This document shows positions 42,511-55,000 of a DNA stretch of 64,000 nucleotides, one piece after another. The position numbers were made by a program, and so were the translations under genes. Within the stretch, counting starts at the first letter, position 1; every line of letters begins with the position of its first letter. A model generated the notes under the pieces. It did no database searches. It was not told the DNA's origin and saw nothing but the letters and a program-made list of their open reading frames with translations. This DNA is from Pelodera strongyloides (taxonomy: Eukaryota; Nematoda; Chromadorea; Rhabditida; Rhabditidae), in NCBI GenBank assembly GCA_036852015.1, contig JAANDG010000007.1, positions 558,001 to 622,000 of the forward strand, read 5' to 3'.

Positions 42511-42952
42511 TGTTTCGTTTTCCTATGTAATTTTCAGGATGATGCCAATTACCATATATGTGGACTTCTCGCGGCCGGGAGTTTCAAATTGGGTTACCAA
42601 GAGCCATACTTCGCCAAGCAATGCCGAACACCAAGCAATCACGTGCTAGAAGACTTTCTCCCTCATCAGATCCCATAAACACAATGTCATTGTTGTTGGA
42701 TGTCACTTTACATGTAAAAAACCTGTCATAATGTGTTTGTGTCTCTGTCTTTCTGATAAATCGCATCTAATAATTTATTGGTACTGAAAGGAAAATATAA
42801 AGAAAAAAGCATACACTTTTGTAAAAACCAAACATTTACCCTAATTGTAAGATGAAGTGACTTACGACTTACGACACATATAAATACTATTAAAGGATCG
42901 CAGTCACTACAAATTCGTATTTTTTATTCGCTTTTCATTAAATATTCAAATA

Positions 42953-43358
42953 CCAGCCGTTCGAAGAGCCCTACGGGCTCTTCTCCGACTGGAGGAATCG
43001 GACATCGGCCGATTGTTTCCCTATTTAAAAAAAGAATTGCTACAATTTAAAAAGTTAAAGCGAAATGCTAGCCTCTCTGGAAAATTTGCATATGATAAGC
43101 AAATCCTATGTATCATATGCTAATTTTGTACGATTTGTATGTAGGGCAGAGGATTATCCTTGTGATAAGCTAGCATAGCTCAAGAGGTAGTGCGTTGGAC
43201 TATGAATCGAGAGGTTGTGCGCTGCTGTGGGTTCGAATCGCGCCAGCGGCAAAGATTTTGTATGCTCTTTGACAAGAGAAAATATTCTTTATGAAAAGAT
43301 TTCGTTTCGTGCATACAAACAAAAGACCAAGTAAACTCTTCTCCTTTATATAATAAGA
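42953..43358 (-). mobile_element. Non-autonomous Helitron (406 bp), second copy with tRNA-like module
   Basis: On the minus strand it begins TCTTATTATATAAAGGAG (preceded by A) and ends AACGGCTGG (followed by T), with the AAGAGCCC/GGGCTCTT stem just before the end. It is the inverse-oriented relative of 19982-20401. The tRNA-like part (plus strand, about 43170-43255) reads TAGCTCAAGAGGTAGTGCG and GGTTCGAATC. The B-box half is a base or two away from the first copy, so both are diverged. Confidence 0.8.
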
Positions 43359-44347
43359 TGTGAAGAAAACTACGATTCCAGCACCAAAGTACGCAAAACG
43401 AATGTCTTGTTATTGGTGTTGTGCCTGCACGGGAGCCTCGTGTGGGGCATAAACTGCAGTTTTATAAATGAACGTCCATAAACAGCTCGCTTTTCCTTGC
43501 TTTTACACCGCGTAAATCGTATAACTTTCCCTTTATGTATGCCATGCCATCTCCAGATAGATGAACGCAATTAAGTGCGGTAGATAATAACCTATTCCTA
43601 GCCCACCTATCGGAGCTAGATAAATATACACGTAAAAAGCAAATCGGAATGTGATACGATAGTGAAATGTTGCACTTCAGCGTGATGGGCATCATGTCTA
43701 TGGCAGCTAATATAATACTACGTCCAGGAGTCTGCGGTGCATCTGTGAACCTGCCCTTGGCATACACGGTACTATTTAACTCCAAATTATCTTGGTTTAC
43801 ATTCTAGAAAACATATTATCTAGGGAAGCTTTACCCTAAAAGACTTTCATAGACGTTTACAAAAGAGCATTATGAAGCTGCTTTTGCTTTGTAGCTTCAA
43901 ACAATGTAACAGAGTATCGATCTAAGATGTTGCTAGGTTCGTATTCAGAAAAAAATATATCGTTACGCATTTTATGTTCGTAGAATACTAACCATCAATA
44001 ATAATTCCATAATAATACCCTGATGTTTGTTACGTCTTCTAAACGTGTGTTCGACAAAGCTTTGTACATACTGAAATAATATAAGTAAGCCACGCTGCAG
44101 ACCCCAATTTAGCTTCCCTAAATTCGTTTTTCGTAAGAAAAGTTTCAACTTTCAGGATGATGTTCCGAGCCGATCGGATCTCGCTGAAAAAACCTATTCC
44201 TCAGATCCATATCGCGACTAAAAAACTGAATTTTCCACAGAAATACACACCATTGCTTCCAAATTTTTGCACCGATTGGGCTTTCACACTGTACATTTAA
44301 TTATATATTTTATTTTAATTCAACTGAGAAGTTTCTACTTTTTCCAG

Positions 44348-47300
44348 TTGTCCTGATGGCATTTGCGAAGATGTGGTTTTTAGCGCTGCCCCACGAAATG
44401 TAGTTTGACAAGGAGAATGCTAAATGACAAGAATAACTGACCATATTCTAAAGGTTCAAAAGCAATTGCAATTGACCAGTCTTTGTAATAAAAGTACCAA
44501 TTCTTAGATGAAATTCAACAAGATCCGATGTGATACACCATGTTGCTTTTGGTGGCGAAGCAAGTGGTTTATTGTCGTGGTGGCGTGGTTGGCGTGTGGG
44601 TTTTTTTCGTCTTATAATTAGCGTCACTAAGGTAGTATGTATGCATCACCAAGTGGGCCTGTCCGTGAACCCATTTGTCGACGGTTTACGCTTCTTTTTG
44701 AGAGCTGAAACAAACTATTTGGTGACCACTTGGTAACCTTGTTGTGATCAAGTTTTCTAAGTAACCGTCGTCAACTGGTGTACTGTAACGTCACGTCAAC
44801 CTTAATGTATCTAACTATTTCGTCTTTGGATTTTCTTATTCTTTCACTTTCAGTCACTTGCATTGAAAAATACCGCTCAGTGCGGCCATCTTTCCCTCAT
44901 TGGGGCAGGATACGACGACTTGTACAGAATGTGGACTATTATGCTGAAATGGTGGGCAAGATACATAATGTTCGTGTTGTATTCGCTGTGAAGTAGTTAC
45001 GTTCATACCCGAATATGTTTCATGCACCGTTTGAAGTCTAGAAGCCATTTAGGAAAGACGGGCACGTGGTCTTATGAAACGATTTGGTTCTATTCTGAGC
45101 CGGATATTCATGCTTTTAAAAGAAAAGGCCACAGAAATTTATACAGCATATGTTTCACAACCAACGTGCCATACCGCTTTAACAAGTTGACTTGATCTTT
45201 TTACAGATTCCGCTGGAGTATATTCAAGACAATCCAGATTTCAACATTTTCGCTGAGCGTCTAAAGACAATGCAAGGAGCTCCATATGTAGTGTTTGTGA
45301 GTAAATTTTTCTTATTAAAATATTAATCAAATATGAAATTTATCTGGTTGATCAATGGGTGAATACTTAAAGGACATATATGCTGAAACAGCATAGTTAT
45401 TTTAATTACCTGTTGCACTACGCACTACGCAGTCCACTATAACGCTAAACCGTGAATATGTGAGTGCCGCCCCGTTGGTGTGCGCGCGATGGTTCTGACG
45501 GTGTGCGGCGAAGAAAAAACTGTTCGCCATATTCCAATGGCTACCACTTTTCCTCGTCCCGCGTTCGCCATACATTCGCTGGGCACCACCCAGGTTTCAT
45601 CAGTATACAGTAACTGTACACTGCCGTAATCCATAGTTTTCTACGTTCAATGACACTTCTTTTAGTTCGATATGTCCAACATTGATGTGTTGCTCAATCA
45701 CATTTGCAATGTCAAATTCATGCCCGGAGTGCTGCCTCGGCTCGCTGCCGTTGCATTCGAACCTGAGGCCGAGAGGATGTTAAATAGAAAGTACCCCAAT
45801 ATACCTACAGTAACCATCGACTATACACCCGTCAAGGTAATTTCTATTAGTTAATAAAAAAATAAAAAAAATCATAATAAGACTTGTTGTTAGAACAGAA
45901 GGATATCTATGAAGAAAATCAGAAATTTAAAGGAAAAATATGAAAAAGTAAAGAAGTACCCGGCTTAATCAAGAGCCTGTTTCGACCTAATAATAAGCAA
46001 AATGTTCATAATACTACAAGTAGGTTTAATTGCCCATTGGGAGTTGTCCGTGAGATTCACACTCACCTAGCGTATCTCAAAATCTAGCTTTCGCTTGTTT
46101 TCTCTCTTCAAAGTACTTGCTAGCCCGCTAACGGAACGTCGCTTGTGCGCTCGCTTTCCTCAGTGGTCACTCACTCAGTTTGTGAATGTTGCCAATGCCA
46201 AAATCTAGAAGTGGCTTTAAACTTGAAATTTTTAGAGGGAAATCCCACCGGACCTCGAGAACAAGAAATACCTAACATATCAACTGATTCTGATGCTACG
46301 GGCGCGCGTCGCTTCCGCCCTCGCATACAGAGGAATTGACTTCTGGGCAATGCAACAGGTAGGACTATTGGTTGCGACGACAGTGGTAGTATGAACAAAC
46401 GTTGGGAGTATTCTCCCAGCCTCCCTCAGGGAGGTAAGGAAGAGAACCAGCTACGCGCAGAGACAAATTCTCTCAAGTCGGAATGCTCCCAATGTTCTTG
46501 CGGTCACAGATATGTTAGATATGTATCAATATAAAATCTATCATTCCTGCAGCGTGACTATGACGTGTGACCAGCTTGAAAATGCTACGCCGCAACGAAG
46601 GGATGTACTTCGCCAGCGAAGGTTTCCTCTGATTGTGAGAGATGTTTCCGTCGGAACCTTGTTAACGTGGCCGCCACCTAAAAGGGCCCGGTACAGATTG
46701 CATGATACGATATCAGAAAGCTAAAAAAATTCTTAGTTTTTAGGATACAATCTGGACAGATAACTTTTCTACTTACCGCATTGAAGAACGATATGACGAG
46801 AACCATCTCATATTCGATACAGTTGGAAATGACAAGGTGAAATAAAGCATTTATGTATATACCCCCTAGAGTCCTTATGGTATCTCGGAATCATGAAATC
46901 ATGAAGCTGTCCATCTGTAACAAATAAAACAAACGGTCCATAATTTTGAGTAAACTGATGTTATAGTAACGAGTAACGACTACAAGGGCTCGACAATTCT
47001 TGGAAAATTCTTATCGATGATTGTCAGATAACAATCAATACTGTTTGCAGTTCCACATCTACAATAACATGAAGGGTTGGATCTGTGGATCGACGTTCTT
47101 TGTGCGTGCTTCGCCACTTACAGCCGAGTTCTTCAATAAGGTATGGCTTAGTTTTTATTCTATTACATATATCATATATTACTTATTTATTTTGATTAAG
47201 AACTTACGGGAAGCTACATTCTATAGGTTGTCACAATTAGTTTACATATTATGTAGTCTTACTTACATAATTAATATCAATTTTTCAGGTCGCATTGTTA

Positions 47301-48189
47301 ATGAGGCGTCGGCAGTCCCCGGATTCATCTATAATGACCTATTTGTGCAACGCTCCGCACTACAAATGCTTGAAGTTGCCTAGATGGTAAGTTATGGACT
47401 TTGATCTTTTTGATTTTTGCATCAAGTAATATTTATTTTCCTGAGGCGCGAAAATTACTATATTTAGGCTAATCTCAAACTCGAACTTCTTCATGGGAAA
47501 TCGCAAACCGATGTCACAGCTTATACAGGTAGCAAGCCTTCAGGACATAGCTTCAGTTTACTTTACTGTATTTTTGTTGAATTTGACACAGCGTGATTTT
47601 CAGAATAGTGCAGCCTCTACACGCCTGTTCTCTAGAAAAGTTCGCTGAAATGTTTCAATGTCGAACTCCGTGGTACTGTATTAAGAATCCAGTTTCTTTA
47701 GTTCGGTAATATGCTAAGATCTAGTTGAGTTCTATTTGCCTTTTCTTTCAGGTCGATCACTCATCGCCACTACCCAAAATGGATCTTTTCCGTAAATGGA
47801 ATCTGGACTTCACTTTAGGAAACGGAGAATGCAACGCAACAGCCGTCGTGCACGTGAAGTATGTATTATTTATAACCTGACCTGAAATCTAAAAGGTGTG
47901 CCGCGCGCCCTGCGCACTCTTTTGTGCGAGCGACCTCTCCTGAGTGATGGTACCTCTTTTTACCGTCAATATGTACCTAAAGTTTCCAGTTGTCAGGTAC
48001 GGCAATTGATAAGAAATTGAAAGTTTTTTCAGGGACGCGGTAATCGAAGCCCTGCCAGAGGTTCGCGAACAAGAAACAGAGGACTTGACTCCAGTATATA
48101 AGAAACTGTACTTGGCACTTCATGAGTTCATTGGATTCGATCCATTTTACACACGAAGATTCCTACGAGTTCACGAAACACTCGTCTAA
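44348..48189 (+). pseudogene. Nucleotide-diphospho-sugar transferase-like gene, disrupted
   Basis: Exons seen: 44348-44399 (tentative), 44854-44987, 45207-45296, 45666-45836, 46553-46690, 46744-46835, 47051-47140, 47289-47386, 47468-47528, 47752-47858 and 48033-48189 (stop). Segments GAGYDDLYRMW, APYVVF|FDMSNIDVLLNHICNVKFMPG, GWICGSTFFVRASPLTAEFF and NSNFFMGN suggest a GT-A-type nucleotide-sugar transferase (Nucleotid_trans, PF03407-like), an enzyme class of the secretory pathway. Three breaks are seen. The 44987/45207 junction is out of phase. Exon 46553-46690 has two compensating frame shifts (about +2 near 46566, +1 near 46628). The same exon has an in-frame TAA at 46679. Exons from 46744 on are intact, so loss looks recent, or the assembly is wrong. 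Family name from memory of the fold, not a search. Confidence 0.6.
45060..45181. mobile_element. Decayed CGGTTTTTGAAACG-family MITE
   Basis: GGGCACGTGGTCTTATGAAACG at the left and CAACCAACGTGCCATACCGCTTTA at the right. It ends 25 bp before exon 45207-45296 of the transferase-like gene. Confidence 0.45.
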
Positions 48190-49316
48190 TAAAATATATT
48201 CTCATGGTTTGCTCATGCTATTCTGAATGATTTCAAATGTATACCAGCCAGCAGAGTGGTCAGAGCTTTTTTAATAAATAAATCTTTATTGGTCGATTAG
48301 TTTGAGAACTCCTTTGTGCGCCGCTGATTCGTGATGCTTCTCTTTCTCTCACCTACTAATGTTAGGCTCGGAGCATACTCCCAGCGTTCGCTCATAAGGC
48401 CACAGGTAGCTCGTGGCTCGTGGGTGGTATTTTTCACACATAAAGTGGTTGATAACAAACACGGGATATCTGAATTCTTCTTCTTGCAAGTGATGTGCAA
48501 AAAGCCTTTGTAATGCCCTATATTGCATTCATGCGCGTGCAGGCATTGTCCTAAATTAGTAGATGAACGCTTTTTCGGTACTGAACGCAATAAATTATTC
48601 ATAGTTTCAAATTTTTATTCAAAATATGTCAATTTTAGCGTGTCATATGCTAATTTTGTCTTCTGAAATCGAAATAAAGACGGTCCTGGAGCGAAAATTT
48701 TGTAAATTATGATTGGATACTGTAGTTGTCACTCCACTATTTGGAGCAGCCGATTTTTTTTTTCGTTTCGCAGGTTCCGGTTTTCAAATAAACGTATTTT
48801 GCTTCTTGTTTATGTATTGTTGCTTTGGTTATTTCATTCTCTATGCTGAAGAGCATCTTTTAAAGAGTTTCCCATATAAAACACCCGTGGCCGTATGCAC
48901 GAGCAGGGAGATATACTAATAATTTGTCTCTTCATGTTGATGATTCGTCTGATCCGTATCCGTTTCTTTTTCTCAGCTGCACCGGGAGGTTGGGAGCAGT
49001 GTTCGTGCATACGATCACCGAGGTTACTCTTGTTCGAGGCACTACGAGGGTTGTTTAAGTCTAACCGTTTTTGTGCGGCTTCCTCTCTTTGAAAACCTTT
49101 ATTTCCAACAATTAGTGGCGTTTATATTGTAATTAGCAATGTCGGTTGAGAACTACAGCCAGTGCCAACACCAACACCTCATTTTCAGAGTATTTCTTCT
49201 GCCGAGTTATTGTTGTACTCCAGCGCTCCTTTTTTTACATACCTGGTCTACTGCACTATGTTCGTGCCTCAAATTCGTGAAGAAATCATCTAGTGCTAAC
49301 ATTTGTTTGCCTTCAG
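48190..49316. other. Intergenic interval between the transferase-like gene and cox-5B
   Basis: No coding exon was seen. A MITE of the GTGGCCGTATGCACGAAC family lies at about 48889-49013. An acceptor (TGCCTTCAG) abuts the cox-5B start codon, so the first cox-5B exon is either trans-spliced or preceded by a 5' UTR intron in this interval. Confidence 0.5.
48889..49013. mobile_element. MITE, GTGGCCGTATGCACGAGC family
   Basis: Begins GTGGCCGTATGCACGAGC and ends GTTCGTGCATACGATCAC, with GGGAGGTTGGGAGCAG inside. Relatives at 19756-19837 and 28372-28492. Confidence 0.6.
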
Positions 49317-51593
49317 ATGGCCCAACTTGCGGTTCGCACTGTCGTTGCAAGCCTCACCAAGCGTGCCCCGGTCGCCGCTTTGGCTGGCAGAAGAGGACTC
49401 GCCACCGAGGTATTTTTTGATATATTTTAAGGGAATATGTAGGCACTCAAAATGAGCAAAACAACTGCGAAACTAGAGTTTCCACACCAGACATGAATTT
49501 AAGTGAAATATGTAAATTCGAATATTCTGATTTGCATGCAAATATGTCGCTGTTACATGCTATATGCCGTTGTATGCACACATATGCTAAATTTTTGCTC
49601 CATCAGAACTGCCGTGTAAGCCAGGGTGTCAGTAAACGCGTATTACTATGGAAAAGGTGAACTTTGAAAATTTTTTTTTTTTTTTTTTGGTTAACAATTT
49701 GTTGTTGTTTCCTTAATGAGGAATACACATTCTATTAATACAGCTTAACTTCAAAAAAGGGCATACATATTCCCTTTAATCCATAAGGGCGCGTTCGGGA
49801 TGAAGAATTCCGAACAAAAAACGTTTCAAAAGTAGTTCGGGATGGCCGGTCGGAAATGTAAATCTTTTCCACAGTACACATAGCCCGTGGGCACAGAGGC
49901 CACTTATATTTATATATATGCAGAAATATTTGGAGCCAATATGAATGCCTCTGTGCCCACGGGCTATATGTACTGTAGAAAAGATTTACATTTCGGACCG
50001 GCCATCCCGAACTACTTTTGAAACGTTTTTTGTTCGGGATTCGGCATCCCGAACTCGCCCTAAATTAAACCCATAATAAATTGGTCGCGTTACTGTGCTT
50101 AAAACTACTACTTATTTATTTGCCTATGATCATTCTACTTCATTAAATGTTGATAACTGTTTTACAAATTAATGTGCGTCTATGCGTATCTACTTTATAA
50201 TTGATTGTTGATCTCCTTTTTTTACTGAAAACGTTTATGTACATGTGATCGGGATGTATGCCTTGACTTCAGCGTTTTTCGCCTTGGTGATTTTATAAAT
50301 CGTGCTTTATTTGGCTGATGAGAGGCTATGTAAAAGTAGGCAGTAGGCAGTTTAGTACAGGTTTCGGTTTCGTCCAAGTACTTATGACTGCAGTGGTAGC
50401 TTTTTCGAGATTACAATGAATTAATTAAAAACATTGACTCTGATAATCTTACAATGTAATAACTTTTTTCAGGCCTCTCCTGAAGACTACGGACACTATC
50501 CGGACCCTCTGGAGCACGCCACCGGACGTGAAAAGAAGATGCTCCTCGCTCGTCTGGCTGGGGATGACGTATGTATTTTAATCGTCTTATTTCAATTTAA
50601 TTAACTTTTTAAGACGCATCAGAGATTTGTGTTATTCAAATTACAAATTTACAATAGCGTGTGCCAATTCGGAGTTGATTTGTTCATACAAGCTTTGTGG
50701 AAACGTTGTAGAATACGTAACGTTGAAAGTTGTCTCGAAAAGCGGAAGTTGAAGCGTAATCTCGTTACAAAACAGTTTCGGTTGCGTTGTATACGGCGTC
50801 ACCCCGCGTTCAGATATGTTTCATATTCAGCATTCAGCACATGAATATCACTTTGTTCAGACGTTCTGTAATATGGTCACACGTAAGATAGATATAGTTT
50901 TAAAGCAGTATATCAGCTTATTTTTGCAATTTAAGTTGTACAACCTCATTCTTACGTTTTGTGTGCAAAGAGTGAGCGATTTTCTATAGTTATTTGCTTC
51001 ATGTTGTCCAAATACATTTCAAAATCATGATGTTGTATTGCTTTAAAACATGTAAAATCCAATGGATCCTTTTTCACGGTGGATCAGGCCTTGAGCTATT
51101 TATCCATCTTTTTTAGAGATACGAGCCTAAAGTCTACTACAGAGCTGAGGCCACCACCAAGGAGAGACCCAACTTGGTCCCATCTCATTTCGATGAGAGA
51201 GTCATTGGATGCATGTGTATGTTTTAACGTTTCTTTTGTGGTAAAAAAATGCGGATATAGGAGTATCATGAAAATTCGTTTCTATTGAAAAAGACTGCAG
51301 ACAGCAGCTTATTTTTATGTAAGTTATTTGACATAGCGTTAGAAGGGTTTTATGCAAACTTTCATAGATCATGTAGATGCGGTTTATGAAACTCATAGTA
51401 TACAGTGGAATATTTCTCCTAGATCACATTGAGCACTCAATACCTTCTCATTTTTTTACGGAGTAAATGTGTATTTTTAGGCGAGCCCGACTCCGGACAC
51501 GTCAACTTCATGGCTATTCGTAAGGGAACCCCCAAGAGATGCGAATGCGGACACTGGTTCAAGGCTATTGATGCCGATCCCGAGTCTATCTAA
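49317..51593 (+). CDS. cox-5B: Cytochrome c oxidase subunit Vb (COX5B, yeast Cox4 type)
   Basis: Nuclear-encoded, zinc-binding subunit of mitochondrial complex IV, facing the matrix. Exons 49317-49409, 50473-50568, 51117-51216, 51481-51593; phases agree, 133 aa. The first exon encodes a basic, alanine-rich presequence (MAQLAVRTVV...RRGLATE), followed by ASPEDYGHYPDPLEHATG and the zinc motifs GCMCEPDSGH (Cys95, Cys97) and KRCECGHWFK (Cys117, Cys119). The protein ends DPESI. The second cysteine pair is C-x-C here; mammalian and yeast proteins as I recall them have C-x2-C. The start codon directly follows an acceptor. Intron 1 is filled by two MITEs. A probable poly(A) signal AATAAA-like AATAATAAAC lies at about 51671. 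Confidence 0.95.
49431..49775. mobile_element. 345-bp TTAA-flanked MITE in cox-5B intron 1
   Basis: Flanked by TTAA (49427-49430, 49776-49779), with termini GGGAATATG and CATATTCCCT. A close copy interrupts the LINE at 34480-34836. Contains an A+T-rich tract with a long T run at about 49670-49688. Confidence 0.8.
49787..50060. mobile_element. 274-bp near-perfect hairpin MITE with TAA target duplication
   Basis: Arms of more than 100 bp run from GGGCGCGTTCGGGAT to the complementary TTCGGCATCCCGAACTCGCCC, with GCCCGTGGGCACAGAGGC in one arm and its complement in the other. TAA flanks both sides (49784-49786, 50061-50063). The element could fold almost end to end when transcribed as part of the intron. 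Confidence 0.85.
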
Positions 51594-52040
51594 ATATTCT
51601 GTACGATTGCTAGACTTTCGCCGTGGTCCTCCACATAGATAAATTGTTTATATATGAAACAAAGTAATTGAATAATAAACAAAAACAGTTCGTCTTTAAT
51701 TCCATATTTTTCTAGTATGAATAGTGTTGTTGATAGTTTTTACGATAAACAATTTGAGGCGTGTTGTACAATTTATTAACAAAACAATTGAAATTCAACA
51801 AATGAAGAAGGCCTAATTCTAGCTACGTCTACTATTGATTCATACAATCTCATAATTAAATATGCTATGCTACGTCATACTCTTAATGTACAAGGATGGT
51901 ATAGGAGATCATAACACATTCTCCGGATTGTTAAAAAAAGTAATTAATTTATTTGAATAACTCGCTCACTAGATTTAAAATATCAGACGGTCGTTCTTGA
52001 ATTTGAATGAACCAAGGGAATACGAAGAACATAGTAAATC
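51594..52040. other. Short spacer between convergent cox-5B and mrpl-38
   Basis: 447 bp between the two stop codons. It must hold both 3' UTRs; AATAAT/AATAAAC signals occur near 51671 for cox-5B. No further gene seen. Confidence 0.6.
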
Positions 52041-55000
52041 CTAATCCTTTATGGCATTTTTGTACAATGCAGAGTAAATGCCCGTGCGTCCTAGCATTCT
52101 CGCATGCTGCCACGCTGGAAGATTCCTCTTGTTCTCATTGAAGTGTGGATCCAACCATTTTGAAGCCTGAAATGAGCAGGATAACATAGTTATTTAGGAC
52201 CTGCAAACAGTTTTGGCTCTAGACCACTTTCAAATGATGCATACTCCCGTATTTTAAAGCAGTATTGTACCTACTTTGGGATACTAGCTTCCTATGTACC
52301 CTATGCAAATTTTTGGTGCCCGTCCGAGGTTCCGGCACCAAATTAACTAGGACACATAGGATATTTGTACCATACGCAAATTTCACAAAGTAGGTACAAT
52401 ACGGCTAATACTAGAAAGAGGATGTTTCAGATGCTGCATATTTACCATGCTGATCGCTACAGTAGGTGGTTGGTGATTCGCCCTCAACTACGAACGTCTT
52501 ACAATAATAGCATAAGCTATTGTGCAATATGTTGATCATATACCTGGTAGTCGTCCAACTGTGCTCTTTGTAACCGCTGTTCCAACAATTCCTGCTCGAC
52601 GTCTTTGGGATCACGGTACATATCCATGTAGCTAAAAGAAACAAGAGAAAATGATAAGATTTTACAACAAATCCATCCACTGACTACTTCCGCAAAGAAA
52701 TAAAACATTGAATACATGCGTTACATTAATATTTCGTTTTGTTTGTTTCCATATTTGTAGTTGTACGAGAGCCGAGAGCTGGTTGATTTTTAGACTCGCA
52801 TCGACAAAACATTTCATTTCAATTTCAACTCAAAACAAAACTCACAGATCAAACGGCATCGGTTGTCGGGGGAATTCCTTTTGTTCTGGTTTCTGAGCCT
52901 CCTTATATTCATACTCATAAATAGGGGAAGTCATTCCTGTAAAGAGAAACAGCCATTACTGAGTTTACTGCCAATTGCCGAGATGACCCAGTGCCAGTGC
53001 CCAGCCATGGCCACTGCCAACTTCCAGTGCCCAGATAAAGAAGCACAAGGAGTGTTGTCAAAGTGTAGCCACTTTTTATAGTAGATTGAAAATCATGAAG
53101 TACATCAAAAAGTCCGGAAAACAATTAAGAGAACTTATAACATTTGTATTTGTTGCAAATTATTCGAGAACCAGATAACAGTTATCTTACCAAGGGTATG
53201 GAAGGCTTCCTTGACCGAGATATCATACGTCGTCTGGAAGAAAGAAAGTGCCGAGGGTGTAATTTGCTCCTCACAACTCTTGTAGAACTTTGAAATTTCG
53301 AATACTCGGCCATCAAGAGAGCTGAAAACCCTTAGAAGATAAAAGAAAGTACAACTCACCAAACGCTGAGTGAAAATAAACATTGTGAAACATAATGCAT
53401 ACCCATGCACACAAATGATGGGCGTCAGTTAAAGGTTCATAAAAAAGTCTACAAACTGTAAGAAAAAAACATAAGCTACATACCTCTTCAAATTGAAATC
53501 GTACTCCAATGGCGTGTCGTGTCTGAACAAAATGAAAGCCACTCGATGGTAACCGGTACCCTTGAAGGGCAAGGGCTGAATGTACGGTAGCACCTGAAAA
53601 GATGAAACTGTTTCGTAGCTCGCTCAGTGTACAAATCTCGTCGGGAAATCCAGAGCTGATTCCCGAAATTCTATATATGATACGTCTCATGCTTCATATT
53701 CTAATCGGTGGTACTGCTGTTAGCCCTGCGCTTACGCAAAAGGCTAACTTGAAAACTTGGACATTTACGGACGGACGACGGACTTTGTACCCTGTAACTT
53801 GGAAGCTGATATGATTCACAAAGTTGAGCTACCACATCAACAATCGTCGATTACGAAAACGTAATAATAATCATTATTATTCTAACACAGGGCACCAGCA
53901 CCAGTCAGACAATATGATAGTACCTTAAACCAACACAATAAGCAGAAAATACAGTACTCACTTCAGTCCCAGCATTCACAGTTTCACCATCCGGAATGTC
54001 CTTAACAAGCCAATGCAGCACTTGACCATTCTTTTCAAACGGATTCCCATCCAAATTAGCCATTACAAGCGTTTGATAGCCGCCCTTGTTCAAATTCTCA
54101 ATAATAACCTGAAATGCAGACGATGGATGAGTGAAATTAGAAAAATAATGGAATTGTATATAAACCAAACTCCTGTTAGATCGATAAACACAGGACTCTG
54201 TCAACTGTACAGGAGAGTTCCCTCTATCCGAATGACCGTGGCCGCTTTTGTGGGACCAATTTCTCTGTTTATTTAGCAACATAGTTTCTTTAATGTCTCC
54301 CATGGGATCTACATATCTATACACAGTTGGTGTATGGTCTATACACAGTATGGGATCTACATTGGTCCCATGGGATCTACATTGGTCTATACACAGTTGG
54401 TGGATTCTCTCAGGTTATTTATAGGACTCCCGCTAGGAAAGGGCGTGCAACACTCATATAAAGTTATAAAGTTCACTTGCCATATCAAAGCTGCAACAAC
54501 CCGCGAAAAGAACGTTAGCAAATAAACAAAAACTAGTCCGTTTTAACGCTCACCGTCGGTTTGTCATTGGTAACCGACGCTTCCAACACATTTCCATGGT
54601 ACACAGGAGAGTTGCCGAAGTCAATTTCGAGATTTTGAACATTGTGGAAGAAAACACCCTCACCAAAGAGGTGGTCGAAAATCTAGATAATCATATTCAG
54701 GAAAGTGATTAGTGAAACAAGTTAGTTACCTAAATAAGCCGGTAGTGAGTAGTCGGAGTAAGAAAAAAATCACTCTGCCTACCATGTAATGATGAAAGAC
54801 TGAGAGATCCTTGGAGACTGCTGCATCAATGTCAATGAGCACTGAACAAAATATATTGAAAGATAGCGAAACAAACGGTGTCGGGGAAAGGCAAGGACAG
54901 GAAAGCTTTACACACCGCCTGCGTGCTTCGATTAATGCTATACAATACATATGGGGTTTCCATGTTTGCGATTCGCACCTGCGAAAATATCAAACCGCTG

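Larger units (their letters stand above)
36435..44347. other. Repeat-rich, gene-free interval of about 8 kb
   Basis: No exon series was recognised. It holds a possible Helitron remnant (5'-like CTTATTATATAAAGGAG at about 36876), TC/GA microsatellites, several MITEs (40162-40314, 42010-42189), a CCATTTGGTGAC repeat (42330-42510) and a Helitron copy (42953-43358). Long open frames here are translations of TC or GA runs. Confidence 0.55.

Noticed and set aside
43170..43255. Functional tRNA gene
   Set aside because: A and B boxes are present but the acceptor stem pairs poorly and the segment lies inside a repeated Helitron-like element.
46512..46724. Continuous alternative frame in the damaged transferase exon as the true coding frame
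   Set aside because: It has no transferase-like motifs, does not fit the incoming phase 0 from 45836, and lacks a link to the next exon; the broken frame matches its neighbours better.
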